This document shows, piece after piece, positions 52,098-60,434 of a DNA stretch of 64,000 nt. Each line of letters begins with the position of its first letter. Within the stretch, counting starts at the first letter, position 1. The stretch is from NCBI RefSeq assembly GCF_018476905.1, contig NZ_JAHCVK010000002.1, forward strand, positions 186,001 through 250,000. Reading direction: 5' to 3'. The notes below the pieces were generated by a model, which was given only the letters and a program-made list of their open reading frames with translations, searched no databases and was not told the origin of the DNA. This DNA is from Geomobilimonas luticola (GTDB lineage: Bacteria > Desulfobacterota > Desulfuromonadia > Geobacterales > Geobacteraceae). Position numbers and translations under genes: made by a program.

Positions 52098-53351
52098 ATG
52101 GATGATCTCCAGCATCGTGGGGACGCTGCCCTTTCCGCGACAATGGGGCATGTCGTCAGCATTCCCGTTATTGTCGCCGCGCTCGGCTATTTTGTCGATA
52201 TATACGACCTTGTGCTGTTCAGTATCGTGCGGATACCGAGCCTTAAGGCACTTGGATTGCGAGGGCAGTCGCTCATCGACCAGGGTGTGTTCCTTCTCAA
52301 TATGCAGATGATCGGTATGCTCCTGGGTGGAATTCTCTGGGGCATACTGGGTGATAAAAAAGGGAGGCTGAAAATCCTTTTCGGCTCCATCTTCCTCTAT
52401 TCGCTTGCCAACATTGCAAACGGTATGGTTACCACCATCGAAGCCTATGCGGCCCTGCGCTTCATCGCCGGTGTCGGGCTTGCTGGCGAGTTGGGAGCCG
52501 GAATTACGCTGGTTGCCGAGATTCTGCCGAAGCAGATACGTGGTTATGGCACCATGGTGGTTGCAACGGTGGGGGTTTCGGGCGCCATCATGGCAAATTT
52601 CGTCGCGGGCCACTTTGACTGGCGTACCGCTTACTTCATTGGCGGTGTGCTCGGCCTAGTCCTTCTCATCCTCAGGATCAGCGTCAGCGAGTCTGTCATG
52701 TTCCGGGAAATCGAAAGCCGGCAGATCAGCAAGGGGAATTTCCTCTCCCTTTTCACCAGCCGCCGGCGCTTCTCCAAGTATCTGAAGTCGATCATGATCG
52801 GCGTGCCGACCTGGTTCGTGGTCGGCATCCTCATCACCTTTTCTCCCGAGTTCGCCAAAGTCCTCATGGTGACAGGTCCGGTTTCAGCGGGCAATGCGGT
52901 CATGTTCTGCTATCTGGGACTCGTGTTCGGTGATTTTGCCAGTGGTGTCCTTAGTCAGTTGCTGCAGAGCAGGCGAAAAGTGGTCATGCTGTTTCTCGGT
53001 CTGACGGTTTTCGGCATTGTCGCCTATTTTCTCCAGAACGGTCAGTCCCCCCGCATGTTTTACGGCGTCTGCACGCTTCTCGGTTTTGCGAGCGGATACT
53101 GGGCCATCTTCGTTACCATTGCCGCCGAACAGTTCGGCACAAATCTCAGGGCAACCGTCGCCACCACGGTTCCCAATTTCGTCCGTGGCATGGTAGTTCC
53201 CATAACGCTCTTTTTCCAGTTCGCTCGCCAGCAGTTCGGCATTGTAAGCGGTTCCCTGCTGGTAGGCTCCGTCTGCATGCTGGTTGCACTCTGGGCGTTG
53301 TACCACCTGGAGGAAACCTTCACCAAAGACCTTGATTTCGTGGAAGGGTAG
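52098..53351 (+). CDS. MFS transporter
   Basis: A 417-aa protein with 12 predicted membrane helices. The loop 2-3 signature is GILWGILGDKKGRLKIL, and the helix-5 region AGVGLAGELGAGITLVAE fits the sugar/metabolite-H+ symporter groups. The substrate is unknown. ATG 52098 follows TTGAGGTTGACC; a TTG at 52086 is also in frame. It lies 42 bp after pgsA. Confidence 0.88.
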   Translation: MDDLQHRGDAALSATMGHVVSIPVIVAALGYFVDIYDLVLFSIVRIPSLKALGLRGQSLIDQGVFLLNMQMIGMLLGGILWGILGDKKGRLKILFGSIFLYSLANIANGMVTTIEAYAALRFIAGVGLAGELGAGITLVAEILPKQIRGYGTMVVATVGVSGAIMANFVAGHFDWRTAYFIGGVLGLVLLILRISVSESVMFREIESRQISKGNFLSLFTSRRRFSKYLKSIMIGVPTWFVVGILITFSPEFAKVLMVTGPVSAGNAVMFCYLGLVFGDFASGVLSQLLQSRRKVVMLFLGLTVFGIVAYFLQNGQSPRMFYGVCTLLGFASGYWAIFVTIAAEQFGTNLRATVATTVPNFVRGMVVPITLFFQFARQQFGIVSGSLLVGSVCMLVALWALYHLEETFTKDLDFVEG

Positions 53352-53441
53352 GGGACCATCTTAGAAGTTGACAGCGTCGCCGTAAAAGTGTATAAAGCTA
53401 CTTCCATTTGCCGCGGATACCGCAGGAAATGGAGAACAATC

Positions 53442-53516
53442 GGCGGCGTAGCCAAGTGGTAAGGCAGAGCTCTGCAAAAGCTCCATTCAGCGGTTCAAAT
53501 CCGCTCGCCGCCTCCA
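53442..53516 (+). tRNA. tRNA-Cys (GCA)
   Basis: Acceptor GGCGGCG (53442-53448) pairs with CGCCGCC (53506-53512), discriminator T, encoded CCA. The anticodon stem GAGCT/AGCTC holds loop CTGCAAA with anticodon GCA at 53474-53476. The T-loop GGTTCAAATCC is normal. Confidence 0.95.
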
Positions 53517-53524
53517 GAATAGCC

Positions 53525-53557
53525 AAGGATCAGTCAAAATCGACTGATCCTTTTTTT
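53525..53557 (+). terminator. Intrinsic terminator after tRNA-Cys
   Basis: AAGGATCAGTC (53525-53535) pairs with GACTGATCCTT (53542-53552) and a T-run follows. The stop codon of the converging glycosyltransferase lies inside the stem, so it may serve both directions. Confidence 0.85.
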
Positions 53558-54351
53558 ATGTCAAGGACATCGGGTAAACCGGTTTTGAGTAAGATGGCGG
53601 TATTCCTGGGGGTGTCGTGGCCTGTTGTTCTGTTCTGCGCGCCAATTGTCAGGCGAATTCTGCACAGATCCTTGAGCATCTGTAGCGAATCCTTGACAGG
53701 GTGCACCTTTGAGCCAGGCGCGTTTAGCCATTCTATCGGCACTTCGGCAACACGATAGCCGTTCTTTTTGGCCAGCGCGAGAATTTCCACGTCATAGGCA
53801 AACCGGTCGATGTGGGCCTTGGCGAACAGGCTGCGGGCTGTTTTCCCCTCGAATAGCTTGAACCCGCATTGGGTGTCGCTGTAATCGTCGATGACGAGGG
53901 CTTTCACAATGCGGTTGAATATCTTTCCCATTCCCTGACGCCACCAGGGCTGCCGTTTTGTGATTCTGCTCATGGCGAGTGCCCGCGATCCGATCGCTAT
54001 GTGGCAGGATTCGACGTCTATAAAAGGTCTGAGCGTTTCAAGTTCATCGATGGGAGTGGAAAGATCGGCATCCGTAAGAAGAACAAGTCCCCCTCGCGAT
54101 GCGAGAACGCCGGTCCGCAGAGCGTGCCCTTTCCCCCGGTTCTGGGGGTAGCTGATCAATTTCAGCTCTGGAATGTCCCCGGATAAGGTCTCGGTAAGTT
54201 CGGCTGTGCCATCGCTACTTCCGTCGTTGACTACGATGATTTCAGTTGTGAGGTTTCTTGATGCCGCGTAGTCATGGATTTTACGCAGTGTCAGGGGGAG
54301 TCGCGCTTCTTCGTTGAATGCGGCAATCACGATGGACAATTCAGTGTGCAT
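53530..54351 (-). CDS. Family 2 glycosyltransferase (polyprenyl-phosphate glycosyltransferase-like)
   Basis: A 273-aa GT-A enzyme: LSIVIAAFNEEARLPLTLRK, VVNDGSSDGTAELTE, GKGHALRTGVLASRG and LLTDADLSTPIDEL, then a C-terminal TQCGFKLFEGKTARSLF and VAEVPIEWLNAPGSKV. This is the pattern of dolichyl-phosphate-glucose synthase relatives, which load a sugar on a polyprenyl phosphate. It has no clear membrane helices. The GT-C type membrane proteins encoded upstream on the same strand could use its product. Confidence 0.88.
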   Translation of the reverse strand: MHTELSIVIAAFNEEARLPLTLRKIHDYAASRNLTTEIIVVNDGSSDGTAELTETLSGDIPELKLISYPQNRGKGHALRTGVLASRGGLVLLTDADLSTPIDELETLRPFIDVESCHIAIGSRALAMSRITKRQPWWRQGMGKIFNRIVKALVIDDYSDTQCGFKLFEGKTARSLFAKAHIDRFAYDVEILALAKKNGYRVAEVPIEWLNAPGSKVHPVKDSLQMLKDLCRIRLTIGAQNRTTGHDTPRNTAILLKTGLPDVLDIKKGSVDFD

Positions 54352-54378
54352 GCGGTCTCCCCGGGCGCGATTTGCGCC

Positions 54379-56370
54379 CTAATTGCTGAATTCCTTCCAG
54401 ATCAGGCCGGTTTCGGCATTGAACTTGGTGATACTGCTTGAGTCTTCGATGCTTCCGGTAAATGCCGATTCGTCTTCCCAGAGAATTCCTTCCGGCATGA
54501 GTACCTTGGTGATGACGGTTTTTCCCACCACGGTCTTGTCACCGATTGGACGGGTCCTGGTCTTGCTGGTCGACTCGAATATCTTGAGGACGAAGTTCGA
54601 CTTCGGGGTCGTTTCATCTGCGGGTTCCGCGATGAAAGTATAAATCCCTTCCTGTGACCTTTCAATGATGGCTTCCCGTGTATCATCACTTTGAGTGACC
54701 ATCAGGGGAGTTATGTTCTTTTCCTGGCGAACCTCGTTCAAAGTCTGCGGCCGGTTTCGCCGTGATTTCGGGTACGCACGAAAGGTGGTGGCAATCTTCA
54801 GGGAGGATTTGCAGATCACGACCAGTTTCAGGTCACCATGGACCGCAGGGATAATGATTCCCTTTTTTTCAGGCTTCGGTGTAGCCGGTTTCTGTTCAGA
54901 CGACGCTTTTACAACACGGGCAACGGGAACCTCCTGATTTTTCTCCAACGACGGGTTGGCCGATGTTTTTTGCGGTGCAGTCTCAGTTGCAGCAACCTTG
55001 TGCATGGCGGCCGCTTTTTCGAGAAGGGCCTTTTTCTGCGCCAGCCGTTCATTTTCCGCGTTTCGCCTCGCCTCTTCGACAGACCTTCGCTCCTGTTCGG
55101 CTGCCATTTCGGCAGCCTTGCGCTGCTTTTCGGCCTGTTCACGCGCCAGGCGTTCTTGCCGGGAACGTTCCGCGACCCTGCGTAACCGCTCTGCCTCTTC
55201 CTGGGCAATCTTCTGACGCGCGTCCTCAGCAGCCTCCCGCTCCCGGTCGGCCTTCAGCTTTGCCGCCTGTTCAGCCTTGTTGCGCAACTCCTCTGCCCGT
55301 TGCCGTGCCTGTCGCTCCTGCCGGGCTCGTTCAGCCGCCTGGTGCTGTCGTTCGGCTTCTTCCCGCTTTGCCTTCAACTGTGCTTCCTTTGCTTCTCTCT
55401 GTTCCTGCGCAACTTTCAATCGTGCCGCCTGCTCGGCTGCCCTTCGCTTCTGCTCCGCTTTCTCACGGGACATTCGTTCCTGTCTGGCACGTTCCGCAGC
55501 CTGGCGCAAACGGTCTGCCTCTGCCTGCGCCGCTTGCAGTTGCGCTTCTTCAGCTGCTATCCGTTCCTGTTCTATCTTAAGAGCTGCCTCCCGTTCGTTC
55601 GCTTTGCGTTGCTGTTCGGCTCGCTCTCTTGATAATCTTTCTTGCCTGGCTTGCTCGGCAAGCTCGCGCACTCGTTCTGCTTCTGCCTGATCAGCCTTTA
55701 TTCGTGCCTCCTCAGAGGCTTTCAGTTCCTGCTCGGCCTTGAGTGCAGCCAACTGCTCAGACTCCTTGCGCAACTGCTCCGCCCTCTCCCGTGCAAGATG
55801 CTCCCGTCGGGAACGTTCGACTGAAACACGCAACCGCTCTGCCTCAGCTCTGGCGGCCTTTAAACGTTCTTCTTCGGCAAGTCTCCGTTCGCGTTCGGCC
55901 TTGAGATCTGGTGCTGGTTTCGATGCGGGGAGCGGTTTTACCGGGGCTGGAACTGGGGGCTTGATAGCTTCTTTGATACGTACTAGCTCCAGTTGCTGTT
56001 CTGGATCGTCCTCACGTACGGGGGCGTCAGGTGGTTCCGGAGCAGCGGGTAGGGGTTCGGTGCTGATATCTTCACTTTTCTGCTCGGCGAGAGGTTTTTC
56101 AGTTGCATCTTTCTGCGCTTCACGTGTTACCGCAAGGGATGGGGACGTAACGTTATCTTCAGTGGTTAATGGCTCCGGTTTAGTTGCTGGCGTCAGTGAT
56201 GGGTCCAGCCAGATGAAGTCGAATCTCATTGCCGATCCCACGGCCGGGTAGAAGATAGAGGTGGATGCAAGGACGAGAAACAGCACGATGTGAAACAGCA
56301 GGGACGAAAAGATTGCACATCCCAGGTCGATTGATTCTCTATGGTGTTGTGGAGGCTTCTGACGTTTCAT
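54379..56370 (-). CDS. TolA/TonB-like protein with long charged helical repeat
   Basis: A 663-aa protein. One N-terminal membrane anchor (FSSLLFHIVLFLVLASTSIFY) resembles TolA/TonB. A Pro/Thr-rich linker follows (about 65-160), then about 300 residues of Arg/Lys/Glu/Ala helix with repeats such as AERARQERLSRE and EQRRKAAE, then a folded C-terminal domain of about 180 residues (KLVVICKSSLKIATTFRAYP, GILWEDESAFTGSIED). It likely spans the periplasm. ATG 56370 has AAGGGCA upstream and is preferred over 56400. The function is unknown. Confidence 0.7.
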   Translation of the reverse strand: MKRQKPPQHHRESIDLGCAIFSSLLFHIVLFLVLASTSIFYPAVGSAMRFDFIWLDPSLTPATKPEPLTTEDNVTSPSLAVTREAQKDATEKPLAEQKSEDISTEPLPAAPEPPDAPVREDDPEQQLELVRIKEAIKPPVPAPVKPLPASKPAPDLKAERERRLAEEERLKAARAEAERLRVSVERSRREHLARERAEQLRKESEQLAALKAEQELKASEEARIKADQAEAERVRELAEQARQERLSRERAEQQRKANEREAALKIEQERIAAEEAQLQAAQAEADRLRQAAERARQERMSREKAEQKRRAAEQAARLKVAQEQREAKEAQLKAKREEAERQHQAAERARQERQARQRAEELRNKAEQAAKLKADREREAAEDARQKIAQEEAERLRRVAERSRQERLAREQAEKQRKAAEMAAEQERRSVEEARRNAENERLAQKKALLEKAAAMHKVAATETAPQKTSANPSLEKNQEVPVARVVKASSEQKPATPKPEKKGIIIPAVHGDLKLVVICKSSLKIATTFRAYPKSRRNRPQTLNEVRQEKNITPLMVTQSDDTREAIIERSQEGIYTFIAEPADETTPKSNFVLKIFESTSKTRTRPIGDKTVVGKTVITKVLMPEGILWEDESAFTGSIEDSSSITKFNAETGLIWKEFSN

Positions 56371-56399
56371 GTCATTGCCCTTCATGTCCGGATGTACCA

Positions 56400-57137
56400 C
56401 TAGCTGAATGAGTCAGCCGGCTTCTTCAGCACCATGAGGAGAGAAACTCCCCAAGGCAGACGGGCCGTTTTGAGATATAACGACTCTATCTTGTAAAGCG
56501 TCATAAGCAGCCGGCTTAGCCAAGCTGGCGTTTCCCTCAGATCCGATTCTGTAGAAGCAGGTTTGCCGCGAGAAGAGAGCCTCCGCACGAGCACCGGAAG
56601 GAAGATGAAAAAATTTGTATATGAAATCCTCTCCAGTACAAAACCGGCATCCGCACCGAGACCTGCCAGGCCTGAACGTGTGTACCTCCGAACATGGTGG
56701 TGTGCCGTGTCGTGGGTACCCCAGAGGAAACTGAAGGCAGGTACCGTTACTATGACCGTGCCACCCGGCCTGCAGACACGGAATGCTTCCCGCAGAACGC
56801 CGAGATCATCCTGCGCGTGCTCGACTATGTCCAGAAGCGACACGAACGTGAACGCGCCATCCCTGAACGGCAGCTTATCCCCACTGGCCTTGACCAGGTT
56901 TGCCCTGACCTTGTCACGACAGTAGTGGAGAGCCTGTTCGGAGACATCTATGCCGAATCCTGTTCCAACCCGTGCGAATTCATTGAGAAACATGCCGGTA
57001 CCGCAGCCGATGTCGAGGTAGTTGCCCGCCTGGACTCCCGCCCGCTCAAGAAAGCTGGTTACAAGGAGTTTTTTTCCCTGAAACCACCAGTGGTTTTCTT
57101 CAAGACGATGCATCTTGTCAATTTCATCTGCGCGCAT
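56400..57137 (-). CDS. Class I SAM-dependent methyltransferase
   Basis: A 245-aa methyltransferase. It starts ADEIDKMHRLEENHWWFQGK, common in sugar or glycolipid methyltransferases. The SAM motif is YLDIGCGTGMFLNEFARVG, then FTFVSLLDIVEHAQDD and VCRPGGTVIVTVPAFSFLWG. It overlaps the upstream gene by 14 nt. A role in glycan modification is inferred from the neighbours. Confidence 0.85.
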   Translation of the reverse strand: MRADEIDKMHRLEENHWWFQGKKLLVTSFLERAGVQAGNYLDIGCGTGMFLNEFARVGTGFGIDVSEQALHYCRDKVRANLVKASGDKLPFRDGAFTFVSLLDIVEHAQDDLGVLREAFRVCRPGGTVIVTVPAFSFLWGTHDTAHHHVRRYTRSGLAGLGADAGFVLERISYTNFFIFLPVLVRRLSSRGKPASTESDLRETPAWLSRLLMTLYKIESLYLKTARLPWGVSLLMVLKKPADSFS

Positions 57138-58698
57138 TGGGCGTGTCCTCGGGAATGTAGGGTGTTACGGACGGGTACTTTTCAATCAGATTGCGGTATT
57201 CAGGCAGATTCTTAACGAAAATGCTTGCTACTTTGTCAGAGTAGATAAGTTTCCAGTTAGTGTCTTTCAGAAGGTAACGCGATAACGTTGAATCAGAGTC
57301 GAAAAAAACCCAGGTGATCCTGTATTTGCTAACGATCTTTTCCCAATCATGTTCAAACTTAATTACTTTGTAATAATCCTTCATTATGTTAGTTCCATAC
57401 ATATCGAGCCTGCCGTCGATAAAAACCTTGTACTGAGGATAGGCGCGGTAGATGAGATAATCACCGAATTCATCATTGTTGAACATATTGCCAGCGATCT
57501 TTTCCTTCAGCAGGAACTCGACAGCGGCAACCGGTTTGGTTTTTTCATCGAATGTATGGTGTATTCTACCGAAAAACACTGCAATGACAACTATGAGGAC
57601 TGCTGCTGACGGCCAGATGTATCCTGATACAGATACATCGATTTTGGAGATATTTTCTGCCCTTTTACGAAAAAACAGAGTGATTCTGTTCTCAGGAATA
57701 TCCTGTATCCAGCTGGCCTGGCGAGTCAGAATCGGTGCGACAATAAGCGCAAAGAGAGGTATGTAGCGTGCCGAATAGAGCGCCATATTGGTAAACAACA
57801 GGACCAGAACGAGTTCTGCCGCATCGAGGCGTTTCTTTGTGACGGCGAAAAGGGTAATCAACAGAAACAGCAGGTACTTGAATGGCATACGTTCGTGAAA
57901 ATTCGGGGAAAGAAATTCCGTAACGTGATCCATGATGTATTTGTCGGAGACAAGTTTGAATGGAAAGAGAAGGATGTGGTAGCCGTAGGGGTTAACGAGG
58001 CAGGCTAGAAGGCAGATTCCGGTCGTCAGAACGAGTTGCCTGCATTTTTGCCAGTAGTGGCCCCGCTCGGGTGGGGAGGCAGTCAGCATGTTGACGAGAT
58101 TGCCGACAAGGTATGCGCCGAGCAGCATGAATCCGCCCAGGAAACCACCATGCAGGTTCACCCAGAGCAGCATGATAAAAGGAAGAAGATGGAGACGGTT
58201 CATCCGGCCATAATGCCAGGATTCTAGTAGATAGTACCAGATGATCATCAGCAGGAGAGAAAATATGTGGGGCCTTGCCAGCCAGTGTATCAGTGACGAG
58301 CCTATGACGAGAACGATGATGGCTATAGCCCAGAGAATGTTGGATTTGTAGCCACGGAGTATCCTGAACAGGAGATAATGTGCCAGAGACAGAAGAAACG
58401 AGAAGAATACAACGATGCCGGTGAGGCCGAATGCGTTATGGATAGCTGCCATAATCACTTCGGACAGCCATTCATGGGCAGTCCAGAGGAGGGGAGGGGC
58501 GTGGAAAGAGAACATGTCGTGCGTGGGTATTGTCAGAGTATTGATAATGTACTCTCCGGCACGTATGTGATACCCCGTGTCGCCATCGCCAAGCATATCC
58601 GACTTACTATAGAAGGAGAGATAGAAAAGAATCGTGAAAAATAGTAAGTCGGCGATGGAAGGGAGATAGTGATTCTTTGTTTGTGGTGTAATTTCCAT
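57124..58698 (-). CDS. Polytopic membrane protein, GT-C-type topology
   Basis: A 524-aa protein with 10 or more membrane helices. An acidic DGDTGYHIRAGEYI follows the first helix, a position where GT-C glycosyltransferases carry their catalytic Asp residues, and TAHEWLSEVI follows. A soluble C-terminal domain of about 130 residues begins near VAAVEFLLKEKIAGNMFNND. Likely a polyprenyl-phosphate-sugar-dependent glycosyltransferase, but not proven. Confidence 0.68.
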   Translation of the reverse strand: MEITPQTKNHYLPSIADLLFFTILFYLSFYSKSDMLGDGDTGYHIRAGEYIINTLTIPTHDMFSFHAPPLLWTAHEWLSEVIMAAIHNAFGLTGIVVFFSFLLSLAHYLLFRILRGYKSNILWAIAIIVLVIGSSLIHWLARPHIFSLLLMIIWYYLLESWHYGRMNRLHLLPFIMLLWVNLHGGFLGGFMLLGAYLVGNLVNMLTASPPERGHYWQKCRQLVLTTGICLLACLVNPYGYHILLFPFKLVSDKYIMDHVTEFLSPNFHERMPFKYLLFLLITLFAVTKKRLDAAELVLVLLFTNMALYSARYIPLFALIVAPILTRQASWIQDIPENRITLFFRKRAENISKIDVSVSGYIWPSAAVLIVVIAVFFGRIHHTFDEKTKPVAAVEFLLKEKIAGNMFNNDEFGDYLIYRAYPQYKVFIDGRLDMYGTNIMKDYYKVIKFEHDWEKIVSKYRITWVFFDSDSTLSRYLLKDTNWKLIYSDKVASIFVKNLPEYRNLIEKYPSVTPYIPEDTPNARR

Positions 58699-58712
58699 TG
58701 TTAATGACGCCT

Positions 58713-60431
58713 TTATTTGGATAGAGATCTGACAATAGCGCTATGTAATGTGACGAAAATTGCAAAGCACATTACCATGATTAAAGCTATAACGGATATG
58801 ATTTTTGCGGTCCGTCTCAGCTCTGTGTCAGTGAAAACTATTACAAATTCATGTTTCCCTTGGGGGACGTCGAACATCATCAATCCTGACCGGTCTTGAA
58901 TATTCAAGGATGTCTCTTTCCCATCGACAAACAATTTCCATCCCGGATAATAAAATGTTGATACTTTGATCTTTGAGCAGGTTGCTGCATCAACGTAGCC
59001 CTCTCGCTTTTCTGGGTGCCACTCAGTTATGCGGACTGAAGCATTGCCAGAGATTACCCCCATCTTTTCTTTCCCACTATTCATGATGGTTTGCCTTGGA
59101 GCGGAAGCCCAAATAGGGACATATTCCCATGCTATTGTATTTTTACTATTTTGAATGGGATTTTCTAGAGAGGTAATTAGTTCCTTATGAAACAGGCTTG
59201 CTTTAAATATTATTGTTGCCGATATGATAGCGAGGGGGATGAATGTAAGGAGATACACTCTGTATTTTGAAAATTGCATTCTGTTAAAGTAACTGGCGAT
59301 AGTTGTACAGAAAAAAAGCTCCATTAGTAGAATCCATCTCCATGGAAACTGTAAAGACGGGAAACCCGGTATAAACAGCCAAATAGGTGCAGAGATAGGA
59401 GTTGTAAGAAAGAAAGAGAGAATGAACGGGGCGCAACAAAGTAAACCTTGCTTTGATTGTTGGCAGTTAAGCTCATATTTATTGAAAAATTTGGAAGCAA
59501 TCAACGAAAAAACAGTTAGTTCTATTGTTACAGAAATATGTAGCCACTGGTAAAATCTATCACTGATGTTATTTAGATCGAAAATGAAATTTTTGGTGTA
59601 GTCGCAAACTGTACATTTGGTGATGTAATCGATATGTACGTAGATGCGTTCGAAGATGACAGGAATCATATAGAACGACGAGATTCCAAAGCCAATAATG
59701 ACCCCAAGAGCACTGAAAAGAGGGAATTGTCGTTCTTTTTGAGTGATCAATACATAAACTATGTACAGTCCAATTGCGCACGTCAACATGTAACCAGTGA
59801 CAAGGTGTGTAAGTATCAAACCTGAGAAGGAGGCACTTAATCCAATTAAAGGCCAGAAAGGCTTTTTTGCATGATGAATTTGCAACAACGATAGCAAGAC
59901 GAGGGGTCCCCAGACATATGCGTAAAGTTCCGCAAATGTACCACGGGCATACAGATCTAGAAGATGGAACGGCAGTATCTGATAAATAATTGCGCACAAG
60001 AGGCTGGCATCTTTACCGCAGGTCTTGCGCACTGCCGCATACATCGTCAAACCGGAAAGGAAAAAGCTGAACCATATTGCAATGGTCATTGATTCTCTGA
60101 AAGATGGAACAACCAAATGGATTATAGCAACTATGTAGTAGCTAAAGGGTGAATAAAAGATAAAAGTAGGACTACCAAGGCCTTCATTGGCATCGGCCAT
60201 CCATCGCGGATAGAGACTTCCTCCTGCGATTCCCCGACTGAACTGATCGGCCTGGAAAACATGAAATAGCATATCGTGGCTGTAAGGGAGTGACTGGTGT
60301 ATAATTAGCGGCATGATACAGTAACTGGCAGTCAGGCAAAGACACAAACTGACGACGATAAATTCAACAAAGTAATTGTTGGAATTGTGGATGTTGGAGT
60401 GCTCGAATTTAATAAATGTTGTTGCGTGCAT
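58713..60431 (-). CDS. PTPS-related / YfhO-like membrane protein
   Basis: A 572-aa protein with many membrane helices. LPYSHDMLFHVFQADQFSRG and LYPRWMADANEGLGSPTFIF, then LPFHLLDLYARGTFAELYAY, match the membrane family labelled 6-pyruvoyl-tetrahydropterin-synthase-related, which is a GT-C-like membrane protein despite its name. A beta-rich C-terminal domain with FYYPGWKLFVDGKE is typical. It starts 3 nt after the stop of the upstream gene. Confidence 0.75.
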   Translation of the reverse strand: MHATTFIKFEHSNIHNSNNYFVEFIVVSLCLCLTASYCIMPLIIHQSLPYSHDMLFHVFQADQFSRGIAGGSLYPRWMADANEGLGSPTFIFYSPFSYYIVAIIHLVVPSFRESMTIAIWFSFFLSGLTMYAAVRKTCGKDASLLCAIIYQILPFHLLDLYARGTFAELYAYVWGPLVLLSLLQIHHAKKPFWPLIGLSASFSGLILTHLVTGYMLTCAIGLYIVYVLITQKERQFPLFSALGVIIGFGISSFYMIPVIFERIYVHIDYITKCTVCDYTKNFIFDLNNISDRFYQWLHISVTIELTVFSLIASKFFNKYELNCQQSKQGLLCCAPFILSFFLTTPISAPIWLFIPGFPSLQFPWRWILLMELFFCTTIASYFNRMQFSKYRVYLLTFIPLAIISATIIFKASLFHKELITSLENPIQNSKNTIAWEYVPIWASAPRQTIMNSGKEKMGVISGNASVRITEWHPEKREGYVDAATCSKIKVSTFYYPGWKLFVDGKETSLNIQDRSGLMMFDVPQGKHEFVIVFTDTELRRTAKIISVIALIMVMCFAIFVTLHSAIVRSLSK

Positions 60432-60434
60432 AAG

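Noticed and set aside
54956-56251. Several long plus-strand frames rich in Arg, Cys, Ser and Pro
   Set aside because: They are the complement of the highly repetitive Arg/Glu/Ala helix codons of the TolA-like gene and show low-complexity composition.
59569-59997. Minus-strand alternative frame of 142 aa inside the PTPS-related gene
   Set aside because: It is rich in Cys/His/Trp with no start signal, and the overlapping 572-aa membrane protein explains the region.
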